Origin: Clostridiales bacterium
GTDB taxonomy: Bacteria > Bacillota > Clostridia > Lachnospirales > Lachnospiraceae
Assembly (NCBI GenBank): GCA_018376135.1
Contig: JAHABX010000001.1
Span: 110,808-174,807 of the forward strand
DNA: 64,000 nt
Direction of reading: 5' to 3'
A program made the position numbers and the translations under genes. Below, piece after piece: positions 43,714 to 52,992 of the stretch. The notes beneath the pieces are model-generated. The model did no database searches and was not told the origin of the DNA. It was given only the letters and a program-made list of their open reading frames with translations. Every line of letters starts with the position of its first letter. The first letter of the stretch is position 1.

Positions 43714-45108
43714 TCACAAAATGTCTTCCGCTGTCAATTCACTTACATGCTCCAGCGCATATCCCAAAACTGCGGCAGAATCCAGTTCATTGCCATTGAA
43801 ATCCGTAATGAGCACAAAAAGATGTGCACTCTTTACCGGAACCATTGCATAATAAATATTTGCTCCTCCTCCGGTAATCCAGTATCCGTCCACCGTTCCA
43901 TACGCAGTCTCTATATTCTGCTCATCCATACCGGACTCGACGGTCATACCGGATGCTTCCAGGATTCCTGTATAGGTAGAGACCACACTTTCTGCATATA
44001 ATTCCTCCATTGAAGCCGGAACCATCTCAAAAGCAATCATATTCATGCCGTCCGGTGCAGCAAAGCTTACAGAATTCTCCAGAGCATCCACTGCTTCATA
44101 TCCTTCCGGTGTCAGGATCTTCACCACACTGCCTGTGGTTCGGATAGCATAACTTCCGTCCCCAAGATCCGTCTCTATATTTTCCAGAGCCTCCTGGAAT
44201 TCAATCGCTTCATATGCTTCCTGCGGAACTGCCGGGACCTCCTGCTGCTCATAGGATATATTGCTCATAACAGCCTGAAACCTGGAAATGTCAATGCTCA
44301 TATCCATGTCCATATCACCCAGATCGCCTCCGGCCTGGCTCATGATGACCTTCAGAAGCTCATCAAAAAATGCATTAAAGGCTTCTCCCATACCCTCCAG
44401 ATTCATATCCATCCTCTGGAGAAGGAAAGTCTCTTTATCTACAAAAATATCAACCGGGACGGTAAATTCCTCCAGATCCGCAAAATCTTCCGGATCCAAC
44501 TCCACCTCTGGCAGGGTCATCTGCATGCCCGACAATGCGGATGTAAAATCCATGGGCATCTGGACATGTAATACGTACACCTGTCTGCCATCCACTTCCG
44601 TAAGCTCCTCTTCCAGCTCCAGATTGGAAAAATCATCCACAGACAACACTCCGCCGGACTTCAGATTCTGTATCTGCTCATTCAGTTCCGTACCCGTCTC
44701 TGTGCGCGCCCACTCTCCGGTCATCTCATTCTGTACATATATCACAAAAACTCCGTCTTCCATGACAGCGTAAGCCTGCATCGGCACATCTTCGTTATAT
44801 TGGTCCGCAATCTCCATCTGCATATCCATATCCAAATATGCACTGACCGGATCTGTGCTTATAATCATTGCTCCGTCCATAAGCATTCCCATATCTGCAG
44901 AAATATCAATTCCCATCAGATTCATGCTGTAAGACACATCCATCTCCATGTTAAGATCCGTCGACACACAGGTTTTGTCCGCCTCTGCCTTTGCCATCTC
45001 CGCCACCAGCTTCTCCGGTGTCATCTTACCGCAGCCTGTAACCCCCAGACATACAACCGAGAACATTCCCCCAACAGTCATCAGCTTCATTGCATTTTTC
45101 CTCATCAT
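43714..45108 (-). CDS. Uncharacterised lipoprotein
   Basis: A 464-residue secreted lipoprotein. A signal peptide with the lipobox GVTGC places the lipid-anchored Cys near residue 26. The mature part has a Met- and Asp-rich beta-strand pattern (DLNMEMDVSYSMNLMGIDIS, LDMDMQMEIADQYN, FVDKETFLLQRMDMNLEG) resembling the DUF6612/LolA-like lipoprotein folds, and a second domain from about residue 290. I do not recognise a defined function. It is a single gene upstream of which lies the spore protein gene on the same strand. Confidence 0.75.
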   Translation of the reverse strand: MMRKNAMKLMTVGGMFSVVCLGVTGCGKMTPEKLVAEMAKAEADKTCVSTDLNMEMDVSYSMNLMGIDISADMGMLMDGAMIISTDPVSAYLDMDMQMEIADQYNEDVPMQAYAVMEDGVFVIYVQNEMTGEWARTETGTELNEQIQNLKSGGVLSVDDFSNLELEEELTEVDGRQVYVLHVQMPMDFTSALSGMQMTLPEVELDPEDFADLEEFTVPVDIFVDKETFLLQRMDMNLEGMGEAFNAFFDELLKVIMSQAGGDLGDMDMDMSIDISRFQAVMSNISYEQQEVPAVPQEAYEAIEFQEALENIETDLGDGSYAIRTTGSVVKILTPEGYEAVDALENSVSFAAPDGMNMIAFEMVPASMEELYAESVVSTYTGILEASGMTVESGMDEQNIETAYGTVDGYWITGGGANIYYAMVPVKSAHLFVLITDFNGNELDSAAVLGYALEHVSELTAEDIL

Positions 45109-45207
45109 CTGTTCCTCCCTTCAGAACATTTGTCTTCTGCTCTTTTATTGTAACTGATTTGAGAAATGAATACAATTCTTTTATAAGCTGCCGGATATCT
45201 TTACACA

Positions 45208-45236
45208 GAAAAAAAGCGCTGCCCTAAAGCAGCGCC
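45208..45236 (-). terminator. Terminator of the spore-protein gene
   Basis: On the - strand GCGCTGC pairs with GCAGCGC around a 6-nt loop and is followed by a run of seven T. Confidence 0.88.
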
Positions 45237-45253
45237 CTTTCCTGCATATTCTT

Positions 45254-45451
45254 TTATTTCCCGGACATCTGACGTTCCTGGGCTTCAATCATCTTCTTTA
45301 CCATATATCCGCCCACAGAACCATTCTGCCTGGATGTCAGGTCACCATTGTAGCCATCCGTCAGAGGCACGCCGATCTCGCTGGCTACCTCATACTTAAA
45401 ACGATCCAGTGCACTCTTTGCTTCAGGTACTGCTGCTTTGTTACTAGACAT
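45254..45451 (-). CDS. Alpha/beta-type small acid-soluble spore protein
   Basis: A 65-residue SASP. It has the GPR protease-site-like region RFKYEVASEIGVPL (residues about 22-35) and the C-terminal signature GDLTSRQNGSVGGYMVKKMIEAQE. These proteins coat and protect DNA in dormant spores. It is monocistronic with a GGAGGAG ribosome binding site and its own terminator. A sigma-G promoter should lie upstream, but I could not place it with confidence. This gene shows that the organism has the spore-forming programme. Confidence 0.92.
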   Translation of the reverse strand: MSSNKAAVPEAKSALDRFKYEVASEIGVPLTDGYNGDLTSRQNGSVGGYMVKKMIEAQERQMSGK

Positions 45452-45597
45452 AATAAACTCCTCCTTACTGCAAAGCTTTATTTGATAAATGTGCTCTGCA
45501 ATTTGTTGTTGTTTGTTACGATGTTAGTATATGCAGTTCCAAAGGTCATACACTGTCAGATCTTAGCAGTTTACATCCATTTTTTGAAACATATTCA

Positions 45598-47655
45598 TTA
45601 TAAAGAAAGCTGTTCTGTCCCGCGCTCCATATAACGCTCCATTCTCCTGGCAAGCGCCTCATGCTCCGGCAGGAGCAGCTCCGGATCCTGATTCAGGATC
45701 TCTCCTGCTGCCTCGCCTGCCTGCTTCAGTATATTGGCATCCTGAAACACATCCCCGATCCGAAATTCCAGGATCCCGCTCTGGCGGATGCCGAACAGAT
45801 CTCCCGGTCCACGAAGCTTCAGATCCTCACTGGCAATATAGAAGCCATCATTGGACTGATTCAGAACCTCCAGACGCTTCTTCGTCTCTCTGCTTTTGCT
45901 GCCGCTCATAAAGATGCAGTAGGACTGATCCTTCCCCCGTCCCACACGTCCTCTGAGCTGATGAAGCTGCGCCAGACCGAAGCGCTCTGCATTTTCCACC
46001 ATCATGACCGTTGCATTGGGTACATTGATCCCTACCTCAATGACCGTTGTAGATACCAGAATCTGAATGTCACCGGCGGCAAACCGTTCCATGATCTCAT
46101 TTTTTTCCTTTGGCTTCATCTTTCCGTGCAGGAAGTCAATCCGCAGATGGGGAAGTATCCCCTGGAGCTTTTTGGCATAATCCGTCACATTTTCCAGCTC
46201 CAGCTCTTCATTCTCTTCCACCATGGGACAGATAATATAGATCTGATGCCCTGCCGCTGCCTCTTTTTCCATAAAACGATACGCATTGGGACGATAGGAC
46301 TCGTCCACCACACAATTCTTGATGGGAAGACGATGTGCAGGCAGCTCATCCACTACCGATATGTCCAGGTCTCCATAGACAATAATAGCAAGGGTCCTTG
46401 GAATCGGAGTGGCGCTCATGACCAGTACATGAGGATGAATGCCCTTTTCTGCCAGTGTCTCTCTCTGACGCACTCCGAACCGATGCTGTTCATCCGTCAC
46501 CACCAGTCCCAGCTTCCGGTATAGGACCTTCTCCTGGATCAGCGCATGGGTCCCGATGATGATGTGCGCCTCACCGCTCTCGATCTGGGCATATGCCAGT
46601 CTTTTTTCTTTTGCCGTCATGGAACCGGTCAGCAGGATAGGCTTTAAGGGAATGTGATGTTCCAGAAACAACCGGCTCACCGACTGATAATGCTGCTTTG
46701 CCAGAACCTCCGTGGGGACCATCAAGGCTCCCTGATAGCCGTTGCAGCCCGCCATGATCAGCGCAAGTACCGCAAGGATCGTTTTGCCGGAACCCACATC
46801 TCCCTGAATCAGACGGCTCATCATGTGCGGTCCGGTCATATCTGCCACAATCTCCCTCCACACCTTCTTCTGCGCCCCGGTCAGCTCATAGGGAAGCGCT
46901 TCTGTCAGACGTGCAGTCTCTGCCACCTCCACCATCAGAGCCTCGTTAGGAAGCGCCTCCTGGCTTTCCCGAAGCCGCCGAAGCCCCAGTATGAACAGCA
47001 GAAATTCATCAAATACCATCCGGTTTCTGGCGCGGTGCATCTCTTTTTCATTCACCGGGAAATGCACCTGCCTAACAGCTTCCCACTCATTCTCTAATCC
47101 GTATCGTGCCAGAATCTCTCCCGGCAGATATTCCGGCACATACACCTGTCCGCCGTCCAGCACCTGCTTTACCGCTTTTGTGACCATTTTCCCCGTAAGG
47201 CCTGAGGTCAGCGGGTATTTGGGCTGCATTACATGCAGAAGCCGGTCATAATCTGCCAGAGAATAATGCTCCGGCTGATCCATCCGGTACTGCCCTCCCC
47301 GGACACTCACGATTCCGCGAAAAATGTACTGACTGCCTCTCTGGAAAAAATTCCTGAGAAACGGCATATTGAACCAGACCGCCTGCATGGTCTCTTCTCC
47401 CACCCGGATCTGTGCACTGAATATCTGATATTTTTTGAACCTTTTTACTTCGGAGACAGACTGTACAATTCCATGGACTGCATATTTCTGCCCGTCCTCC
47501 ATCCCGGCACATACTACCGGCTCTTCACAGGTCTCATATGCCCTTGGATAATATTCCAGGAGATCGGAAATGGTGTGGATGCCCGCCTTTGCAAATGGCA
47601 CGGCTGTCTTTTCTCCGATCCCTTTCAGTTTGATAATCGAATCCTGAAGCTCCAT
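45598..47655 (-). CDS. recG: ATP-dependent DNA helicase RecG
   Basis: A 685-residue superfamily 2 helicase. The N-terminal wedge/OB domain spans about residues 1-230 (IKLKGIGEKTAVPFAKAG), followed by Walker A GDVGSGKTILAVLAL near 288, the DEQH box VVTDEQHRFGVRQR, the SATPIPRTLA motif, and QLRGRVGRG in the second RecA lobe. RecG remodels stalled forks and branched DNA and limits over-replication, including near the terminus. It stands downstream of the fakA-like operon on the same strand. Confidence 0.94.
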   Translation of the reverse strand: MELQDSIIKLKGIGEKTAVPFAKAGIHTISDLLEYYPRAYETCEEPVVCAGMEDGQKYAVHGIVQSVSEVKRFKKYQIFSAQIRVGEETMQAVWFNMPFLRNFFQRGSQYIFRGIVSVRGGQYRMDQPEHYSLADYDRLLHVMQPKYPLTSGLTGKMVTKAVKQVLDGGQVYVPEYLPGEILARYGLENEWEAVRQVHFPVNEKEMHRARNRMVFDEFLLFILGLRRLRESQEALPNEALMVEVAETARLTEALPYELTGAQKKVWREIVADMTGPHMMSRLIQGDVGSGKTILAVLALIMAGCNGYQGALMVPTEVLAKQHYQSVSRLFLEHHIPLKPILLTGSMTAKEKRLAYAQIESGEAHIIIGTHALIQEKVLYRKLGLVVTDEQHRFGVRQRETLAEKGIHPHVLVMSATPIPRTLAIIVYGDLDISVVDELPAHRLPIKNCVVDESYRPNAYRFMEKEAAAGHQIYIICPMVEENEELELENVTDYAKKLQGILPHLRIDFLHGKMKPKEKNEIMERFAAGDIQILVSTTVIEVGINVPNATVMMVENAERFGLAQLHQLRGRVGRGKDQSYCIFMSGSKSRETKKRLEVLNQSNDGFYIASEDLKLRGPGDLFGIRQSGILEFRIGDVFQDANILKQAGEAAGEILNQDPELLLPEHEALARRMERYMERGTEQLSL

Positions 47656-47702
47656 AGAATCTGTCCTCCGTTCCTGATCTTCGCACAGTGCTGCGATACA
47701 GA

Positions 47703-47746
47703 CAAAAGATGCACGGACTCTCTGCTTTCACAGACAGACCCGTGCA
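47703..47746 (-). terminator. Terminator after the fakA-like gene
   Basis: On the - strand TGCACGG pairs with CCGTGCA (outer stem, 47710-47716 with 47740-47746), with a partially paired inner CTGTCTG/CAGAGAG region, followed by TCTTTTG. Confidence 0.55.
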
Positions 47747-47758
47747 CCTGATCACCTT

Positions 47759-49429
47759 TTATTCTACTGATACTACATAATAATAGATAGGCTGTCCGCC
47801 GCTGTGTACCTCAACCTCTGCATTGGGATACAGGGCTTCCACTTCAGCACCAAGCTTCTCTGCATCCTCCTTGGACACATCCTCACCATAATAGATACCG
47901 ATGATCTCTGAATCCTCATCCACAAGCTGGGCAAGCATCTCCCTGGTCGTCTCCGCAATGTCTCTGCCGACTGCCAGGATACCGCTGTCTCCGATGCCCA
48001 TGATGTCATCCATATGGATCTCTTTATCATCGATCTTGGTATCACGGACTGCATAAGTCACCTGTCCGGTCTTCACATTCTGGATCTCTGCCTGCATGCG
48101 AAGCTCATTTTCCTTCGGAGTCTCCTCCGGAATATAATTGATCATGGCTGTAATACCCTGCGGAACCGTTTTGGTCGGAATTACGATGATCCTCTTATTC
48201 TCCGTCAGATAGCTTGCCTGATTCGCAGCCAGAATGATGTTCTTATTATTCGGAAGGATGAAGATATTGTCCGCATTGACTCTGTCAATAGCCTCCAGCA
48301 TATCCTCCGTACTGGGATTCATGGTCTGACCGCCTTCGATCAGGTAGTCAACCCCCAGTCCGCGGAAAATCTCGCCGATACCCTCACCAATGGATACGGA
48401 GATAAATCCCATCTCCTTACGCGGCTCTTCCTTCTTTACTTCCTGCTTCGGTGCGTCCTTCTGTGTCTCTGCAATCCGGGAAGCATCCTTGATCAGCTTC
48501 TCTTCATGCTCCAGACGCATATTGTCAATCTTCATACGGGATAAAGAACCATACGTCAGCGCCCTCTGGATCGCAAGACCCGGGTCATTCGTATGTACAT
48601 GTACCTTGACGATATCATCGTCAGACACGACTACGATAGAGTCTCCGATGGATTCCAGAAATGCCTTGAACTCCAGCTCTGTATGCTCGTCATATGCTTT
48701 TTCCAACATAATGATAAATTCCGTACAATAGCCAAATTTGATCTCTGCGTGAGTCTCCGCACTGATCCTGACCGCAGTCTCCTTCTTCGGAGCCTCAAAG
48801 GAATAATCCACTTCTTTGCCGATCAGCGCATCGTATGCACCCTTCATGACTTCCACAAGACCCTGTCCGCCGGAATCCACCACTCCTGCTTCCTTCAGCA
48901 CCGGGAGCATCTCCGGCGTCCTGGCAAGCACCGCATCTGCCTCTTCAATGACCAGGCGGCAGAACTCTTCGATATCCTCCACCGTCTCTGCAAGCTCCAG
49001 CGCCTTTGCAGCCGCGCCCTTTGCGACCGTCAGGATCGTACCTTCCTTCGGCTTCATGACTGCCTTGTATGCCGTCTCTACTGCCTTCTGCATGGCATTG
49101 GCAAGGTCGATCACATCCAGCTCTTCATGGTCCTTGATCCCCTTTGTCAGACCTCTCAGAAGCTGAGAAAGAATGACACCGGAGTTACCTCTTGCTCCCC
49201 TTAAAGAACCGGATGAGATACACTTGGCCAGTGTCTCCATATTCAGGTCCTTCAGGCTGCTGACCTCACCGGCTGCAGCCGTGATCGTCAGCGTCATATT
49301 GGTACCGGTGTCCCCGTCCGGTACCGGAAATACGTTTAATTCATTAATCCACTCTTTTTTGGATTCAAGATTTTTTGCACCACCCAGAAACATCTTTGCG
49401 ACGATCCGGGCATCAATGGTCTTAATCAC
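47759..49429 (-). CDS. DAK2-domain fatty acid kinase subunit (FakA/YloV-like)
   Basis: A 556-residue protein. The N-terminal DhaL/DAK2 domain has the nucleotide/Mg motif NVFPVPDGDTGTNMTLT near residues 30-46 and GSLRGARGNSGVILSQLLRG. The middle and C-terminal YloV-type domains (EIKFGYCTEFIIML, and GIYYGEDVSKEDAEKL) complete the FakA layout. FakA phosphorylates fatty acids carried by FakB for phospholipid synthesis. It lies 18 nt after an Asp23 gene, the usual order in Firmicutes. Confidence 0.88.
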   Translation of the reverse strand: MIKTIDARIVAKMFLGGAKNLESKKEWINELNVFPVPDGDTGTNMTLTITAAAGEVSSLKDLNMETLAKCISSGSLRGARGNSGVILSQLLRGLTKGIKDHEELDVIDLANAMQKAVETAYKAVMKPKEGTILTVAKGAAAKALELAETVEDIEEFCRLVIEEADAVLARTPEMLPVLKEAGVVDSGGQGLVEVMKGAYDALIGKEVDYSFEAPKKETAVRISAETHAEIKFGYCTEFIIMLEKAYDEHTELEFKAFLESIGDSIVVVSDDDIVKVHVHTNDPGLAIQRALTYGSLSRMKIDNMRLEHEEKLIKDASRIAETQKDAPKQEVKKEEPRKEMGFISVSIGEGIGEIFRGLGVDYLIEGGQTMNPSTEDMLEAIDRVNADNIFILPNNKNIILAANQASYLTENKRIIVIPTKTVPQGITAMINYIPEETPKENELRMQAEIQNVKTGQVTYAVRDTKIDDKEIHMDDIMGIGDSGILAVGRDIAETTREMLAQLVDEDSEIIGIYYGEDVSKEDAEKLGAEVEALYPNAEVEVHSGGQPIYYYVVSVE

Positions 49430-49447
49430 AATGAAGATCCTCCCTCG

Positions 49448-49804
49448 TTAATCTATCACTCTTACGCCTTCCACAAAGATGTCAATTTTACCAATTTTCA
49501 TACCTGTGAATTCTTCTACCTGATATCTGACGGAATCGATCAGATTCTCAGATACAACAGGAATATTCACCCCATATGCCACAATTACATGAAATGCCAG
49601 ATAAATCTCGTTATCCTCAATGGCAACCTCAATACCTCTTTTGATACTGTCCTTTTTCAGAAGTTTCATCAGACCGTCACGCATGTCCAAAGACGCCATT
49701 CCGACAATACCGCTGCACCCCAGCGCAACAGAACCCGCATAAGTTGCAACCACTTCTGCATCGATCAAAATACTTCCAAGATCTGTATTAATCTGTCCCT
49801 GCAT
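49448..49804 (-). CDS. Asp23/Gls24-family envelope stress protein (YloU-like)
   Basis: A 118-residue Asp23-family protein with the typical segments VVATYAGSVALGCSGIVGMAS, KRGIEVAIEDNEIYLAFHVIVAYGVNI and VRYQVEEFTGMKIGKIDIFVEGV. Members sit at the membrane and are involved in envelope stress. It is coupled to the fakA-like gene, as in B. subtilis yloU-yloV. rpmB, on the same strand at 50189, precedes it, with a small + strand gene in between. Confidence 0.9.
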   Translation of the reverse strand: MQGQINTDLGSILIDAEVVATYAGSVALGCSGIVGMASLDMRDGLMKLLKKDSIKRGIEVAIEDNEIYLAFHVIVAYGVNIPVVSENLIDSVRYQVEEFTGMKIGKIDIFVEGVRVID

Positions 49805-49948
49805 ACAAATACCTCCCGGTTATGATACATAATTATTAACTATTATACCCGATATCTGATAAAAATGAAATACGTTTTTATTTTTTCTATTTCCGATCCT
49901 GCTGCATATACTAAAATAAGCGCAGAAAGAATGGCAGGACCCTTTATT

Positions 49949-50095
49949 ATGAAAAAAACCATTGGTTTTATCCTGTTCTGGATCGGCATCGGCATCTTTA
50001 TCACTCTTTTTCTGCCGCAGGATCATCTGTTCATCCGGATCATCCTGTCTGCCGTCCTGATCCTGTGCGGGTATCAGTGCTTTTTCAACTGCTGA
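49949..50095 (+). CDS. Small two-helix membrane protein
   Basis: A 48-residue hydrophobic protein starting MKKTIGFILFWIGIGIFI, with a second helix IIRIILSAVLILCGYQ-like segment at residues about 29-45. The proposed ATG gives the typical short basic start before helix 1; the longer frame upstream adds 28 residues of no clear kind. Similar tiny proteins are common in Clostridia, with unknown role. It lies on the opposite strand to its neighbours asp23 and rpmB. Confidence 0.55.
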   Translation: MKKTIGFILFWIGIGIFITLFLPQDHLFIRIILSAVLILCGYQCFFNC

Positions 50096-50126
50096 TCATA
50101 CATCAGATCACGCTCATTCCATAATC

Positions 50127-50158
50127 CAAAAAGAAAAGGGCTGTCTAACCGACAACCC
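50127..50158 (-). terminator. Terminator of rpmB
   Basis: On the - strand GGGTTGTC pairs with GACAGCCC (one G-U pair) around a 5-nt loop, followed by TTTTCTTTTT. Confidence 0.85.
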
Positions 50159-50188
50159 TCCCTTGCATTCCTATCATATGACAGCCGA

Positions 50189-50374
50189 TTAAGCTCTTTC
50201 AACTTTACCGGATTTTAAGCAAGAAGTGCACACATACATTTTCTTTGCTCCGCCGTTTACTTTCACTTTTACGGATTTCACATTGGATTTCCACATTTTG
50301 CTGGATTTTCTATTGGAATGACTCACGTTGTTTCCAAAGTGAACGCTCTTATCACAAATTGCACATTTAGCCAT
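50189..50374 (-). CDS. rpmB: Ribosomal protein bL28
   Basis: A 61-residue ribosomal protein of the zinc-binding type: CAICDKSVHFGNNVSHSNRKS near the N-terminus and YVCTSCLKSGKV near the C-terminus give two CxxC pairs. It belongs to the large subunit. The second of two adjacent ATGs, 7 nt behind GGAGG, was chosen. It has its own terminator. Confidence 0.94.
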   Translation of the reverse strand: MAKCAICDKSVHFGNNVSHSNRKSSKMWKSNVKSVKVKVNGGAKKMYVCTSCLKSGKVERA

Positions 50375-50492
50375 CATTGCACCTCCTTAGGCATATTTGA
50401 GTCCGTGGAGACTCACAACTTCTGTTATTTTATCAGAAACAGATATAATTTGCAAGCAAAATTTTACTTTTTTTGCACCTTTTTGGATTCCA

Positions 50493-50867
50493 TCAGGAAA
50501 TCAGCCCCGGAACATTCCGAAAAACACTGAAAACAAGCAGGATAACAAGAAAAACGCTCATCCCCGTGCGTTCCCATTTCTGCCAGACAAGCTGTGTCTC
50601 TTTCACATAACGCCACAGAGACCGGAAGATCAGCCACAGCAGAAACGGACTGAAAACAAAAATAACCGGATGCGCCAGAAATGCTCCTGTAAAATCTCCC
50701 GCTGTCACTGCTATCAGAAAATGCGTGATCCCGCATCCCGGACATTTCAGATGAAAAAAATACTGGAACAGGCAGGGAATGCCCTTTCCAGTATTTTTGA
50801 CAACCTCATAATAGCCGAACAGCACCAGAAGAACCAGAAATACCCTGCCCAGACGTCTGTGGTTCAT
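50493..50867 (-). CDS. DUF2752 membrane protein
   Basis: A 124-residue membrane protein with the family signature HLKCPGCGITHFLIAVTAGDF and about three helices. DUF2752 proteins are small, and their role is not known. The gene lies 2 nt after a DUF4234 gene on the same strand, so the two are cotranscribed and probably translated together. Confidence 0.85.
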   Translation of the reverse strand: MNHRRLGRVFLVLLVLFGYYEVVKNTGKGIPCLFQYFFHLKCPGCGITHFLIAVTAGDFTGAFLAHPVIFVFSPFLLWLIFRSLWRYVKETQLVWQKWERTGMSVFLVILLVFSVFRNVPGLIS

Positions 50868-50869
50868 AA

Positions 50870-51205
50870 TTATGCCAGCTTGTTCAGCTCATTCTGGATC
50901 AGCGCATACGCAATAATACCGCCAAACAGATACAGGATCAGATACAGCACACCGCCGTTGGAAGCTGCCATGCCTCTGTCTGTTTTTGCCTTATCCAGCT
51001 TCTCGCCGCATTTATATGCCCAGAAAAATCCGTAGATTCCGCAGGTAACCAGCGTGAGCACCAGTGCCAGGACTCCGGAGGTTCCCTGTTCACCGGATAT
51101 GGTGTTCGTATCCTCAGTCAGGCACACAAACCAGTAGAGTCCATAGATTCCACAGGTAACCAGTGTGAGAACGATCCCCATTGCAACACTTCTTTCTTTG
51201 ATCAT
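50870..51205 (-). CDS. DUF4234 membrane protein
   Basis: A 111-residue membrane protein built from an internal repeat: IVLTLVTCGIYGLYWFV (residues about 11-27) and LVLTLVTCGIYGFFWAY (about 49-65). A third helix ends the protein. The repeat and the TCGIY motif mark DUF4234, whose function is unknown. It is followed immediately by the DUF2752 gene. A GGAGAATTG leader provides the ribosome binding site. Confidence 0.85.
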   Translation of the reverse strand: MIKERSVAMGIVLTLVTCGIYGLYWFVCLTEDTNTISGEQGTSGVLALVLTLVTCGIYGFFWAYKCGEKLDKAKTDRGMAASNGGVLYLILYLFGGIIAYALIQNELNKLA

Positions 51206-51235
51206 AACACAATTCTCCTTCGTATGAATATTTAT

Positions 51236-51637
51236 CTAGGAATGCAGAATATCGTCTACCGCTTTATCAACTTCCGGATCAGAAGCCTTGCCGGATCTGC
51301 CGGCGGTAAACTTGTTCACAAAATCCGGAACCATATCCAGAACCTTCGTGACTGCATCCTGATTTTTTACATTGACCAGACGGATGTTGCCGTCCTTGAT
51401 CACCAGCACCGCACTTGGTGAGATCTTGCCGCCAAGACCGCCTGCTCCGCTGTTCTTACTGTCACTGGAACCCGCTCCGGCTCCCACTCCAAAAGAAACA
51501 TCCACTAATGGCAGAATAATCGTATCCCCGATCGTGATGGCATCTCCCACCACGGTCTTGCTGGAAATGAAATGGTCCATACCCTGAAACAGGGAGGAAA
51601 CGGTTGATTCAAAACTGTTACTATTCTTCTCGCTCAT
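51236..51637 (-). CDS. GerW/YtfJ-family sporulation protein
   Basis: A 133-residue protein with the YtfJ signature: GDTIILPLVDVSFGVGAGAG, GLGGKISPSAVLVI, and VRLVNVKNQDAV-like NIRLVNVKNQDA. GerW (YtfJ) is needed for proper spore germination in Bacillus. It lies 9 nt after the DUF2953 gene, the common ytfI-ytfJ order, and supports a sporulating lifestyle together with the SASP. Confidence 0.9.
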   Translation of the reverse strand: MSEKNSNSFESTVSSLFQGMDHFISSKTVVGDAITIGDTIILPLVDVSFGVGAGAGSSDSKNSGAGGLGGKISPSAVLVIKDGNIRLVNVKNQDAVTKVLDMVPDFVNKFTAGRSGKASDPEVDKAVDDILHS

Positions 51638-51646
51638 AAGAACCTC

Positions 51647-52579
51647 CTATCGTTGCTTCCAATTCTCATACATCAAACGAATATCCCGGTTAAACCAGAT
51701 CCGCCACATAATACACGCCAGTACACAGAGTCGCAGCTTTCCTCTGATCAGAATATTTCCTTCCAGAATCTTCCGGTCAAAATCAGGAATCAGAGAAAGC
51801 TTCTCCGGGTACCAGGCATACAGAACACTCAATGCACCCATACACATTCCCGTTGCCGACGGATCGTCAAATCCAAAGGTTACCTGCCCTTCGATCCTCT
51901 TTGGTTTTAGTTTTTTCCACAGATACAGAACTTCCTTCCAGATCGCACTCCGCGCATTCCTGTGTGCCTCCAGCCTCCAGAATTCAAGGAACGCATCCTT
52001 CCGTTCCATAAAGCTCCGGACTGTGTCCTGCATATGCCTTATCATATCATAAATGCTGCGGATTGCATAGACAATCTTCTGAAAAACAGCCCGGATCCTT
52101 TCCCCAAATGAAGGATGCTCCCAAACCGGCTGTTCAGGAATCCGGTTCTCTTTTATGGCGCTTTCCGGCGCTTCCTCCGCCATCGTCTCTGTTTGTCGGA
52201 GCTCCTGCGCCGTCTCATCTGCGGAAGCCGGAACCGCCTTCTTTTGTTTCTTCGGACCCTGTCTCTTTTGTCTGCTTTTCTTTTTGGGAGACTTCTTCTC
52301 AGGCTTCTCCTCCAGCGGTCTCATGATCGGGATCCCGAACAGCCGGATCACAAGCTGCTGCTTCCAGCCAGCTTCCTCATCCAAATCATAATCCAGCGAC
52401 AGGATCCCGAACAGCCATCCCATATCCAGCGATATACCGGCTGTACCCTCCTTCTTCAAATGTATCCGATAGGAAACTGCCACAAAGAAAACCGTATACA
52501 AAAGCAGAAGCACAAGACCAATGATAATAAGAAGAATGATTCCCAATATTTTTAAAATTAACAATATCATATGCAGCAT
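51647..52579 (-). CDS. DUF2953 membrane protein (YtfI-like)
   Basis: A 310-residue protein with an N-terminal membrane helix (residues about 4-35), a charged, low-complexity middle rich in Lys, Glu and Pro (EKPEKKSPKKKSRQKRQ region), and a C-terminal DUF2953 domain (GQVTFGFDDPSATGMCMGALSVLY). The family accompanies YtfJ and is linked to sporulation. Its exact role is unknown. Adjacent to GerW in one operon. Confidence 0.82.
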   Translation of the reverse strand: MLHMILLILKILGIILLIIIGLVLLLLYTVFFVAVSYRIHLKKEGTAGISLDMGWLFGILSLDYDLDEEAGWKQQLVIRLFGIPIMRPLEEKPEKKSPKKKSRQKRQGPKKQKKAVPASADETAQELRQTETMAEEAPESAIKENRIPEQPVWEHPSFGERIRAVFQKIVYAIRSIYDMIRHMQDTVRSFMERKDAFLEFWRLEAHRNARSAIWKEVLYLWKKLKPKRIEGQVTFGFDDPSATGMCMGALSVLYAWYPEKLSLIPDFDRKILEGNILIRGKLRLCVLACIMWRIWFNRDIRLMYENWKQR

Positions 52580-52587
52580 AGGGCGTT

Positions 52588-52926
52588 CTACATCTCCTGC
52601 TCTTCCATAAAATCTTCTTCCCTGAAATAAGAACGGATGTCAAAACTGCCTGTCCGGTCATAGATTTCTTTTATGATCTCCTGCACCAGACGAAGCGCCT
52701 CCTGTTTTCCTTCTGCCACACCGACCACATCCGTACACTGCGCTTTGGCAAATACAGGCTGGAACAGCATTCCGTTATGGAAGACATCCAGAAGATTCCC
52801 CGGTATGGAAGCCGGTGTAATATAATATATGCCCGGCATCCATCTGCCCTCCTCTGCCCTTTGGCGAATCCGTTCTATATTGTGCGCCGCATTCGGACCC
52901 ATATACAGATTCCGATACCATCTCAT
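52588..52926 (-). CDS. Hypothetical protein
   Basis: A 112-residue soluble protein, basic at the N-terminus (MRWYRNLYMGPNAAHNIERIR) and acidic at the C-terminus. No membrane segment, no motif that I recognise. It has a GAGGTAGGAT ribosome binding site and lies 8 nt upstream of the DUF2953 gene on the same strand, so it probably belongs to that small sporulation-linked operon. Confidence 0.7.
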   Translation of the reverse strand: MRWYRNLYMGPNAAHNIERIRQRAEEGRWMPGIYYITPASIPGNLLDVFHNGMLFQPVFAKAQCTDVVGVAEGKQEALRLVQEIIKEIYDRTGSFDIRSYFREEDFMEEQEM

Positions 52927-52958
52927 ATCCTACCTCTTTTCAGGCTTGTCCTGTAGTA

Positions 52959-52992
52959 GGAAAGAGGCTGCCGTTTCCAACAACCTCTTTCC
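52959..52992 (-). terminator. Hairpin between the NUDIX gene and the hypothetical gene
   Basis: GGAAAGAGG (52959-52967) pairs with CCTCTTTCC (52984-52992), directly beyond the NUDIX stop codon. There is no T-run on the - strand, so termination would be weak. Confidence 0.4.
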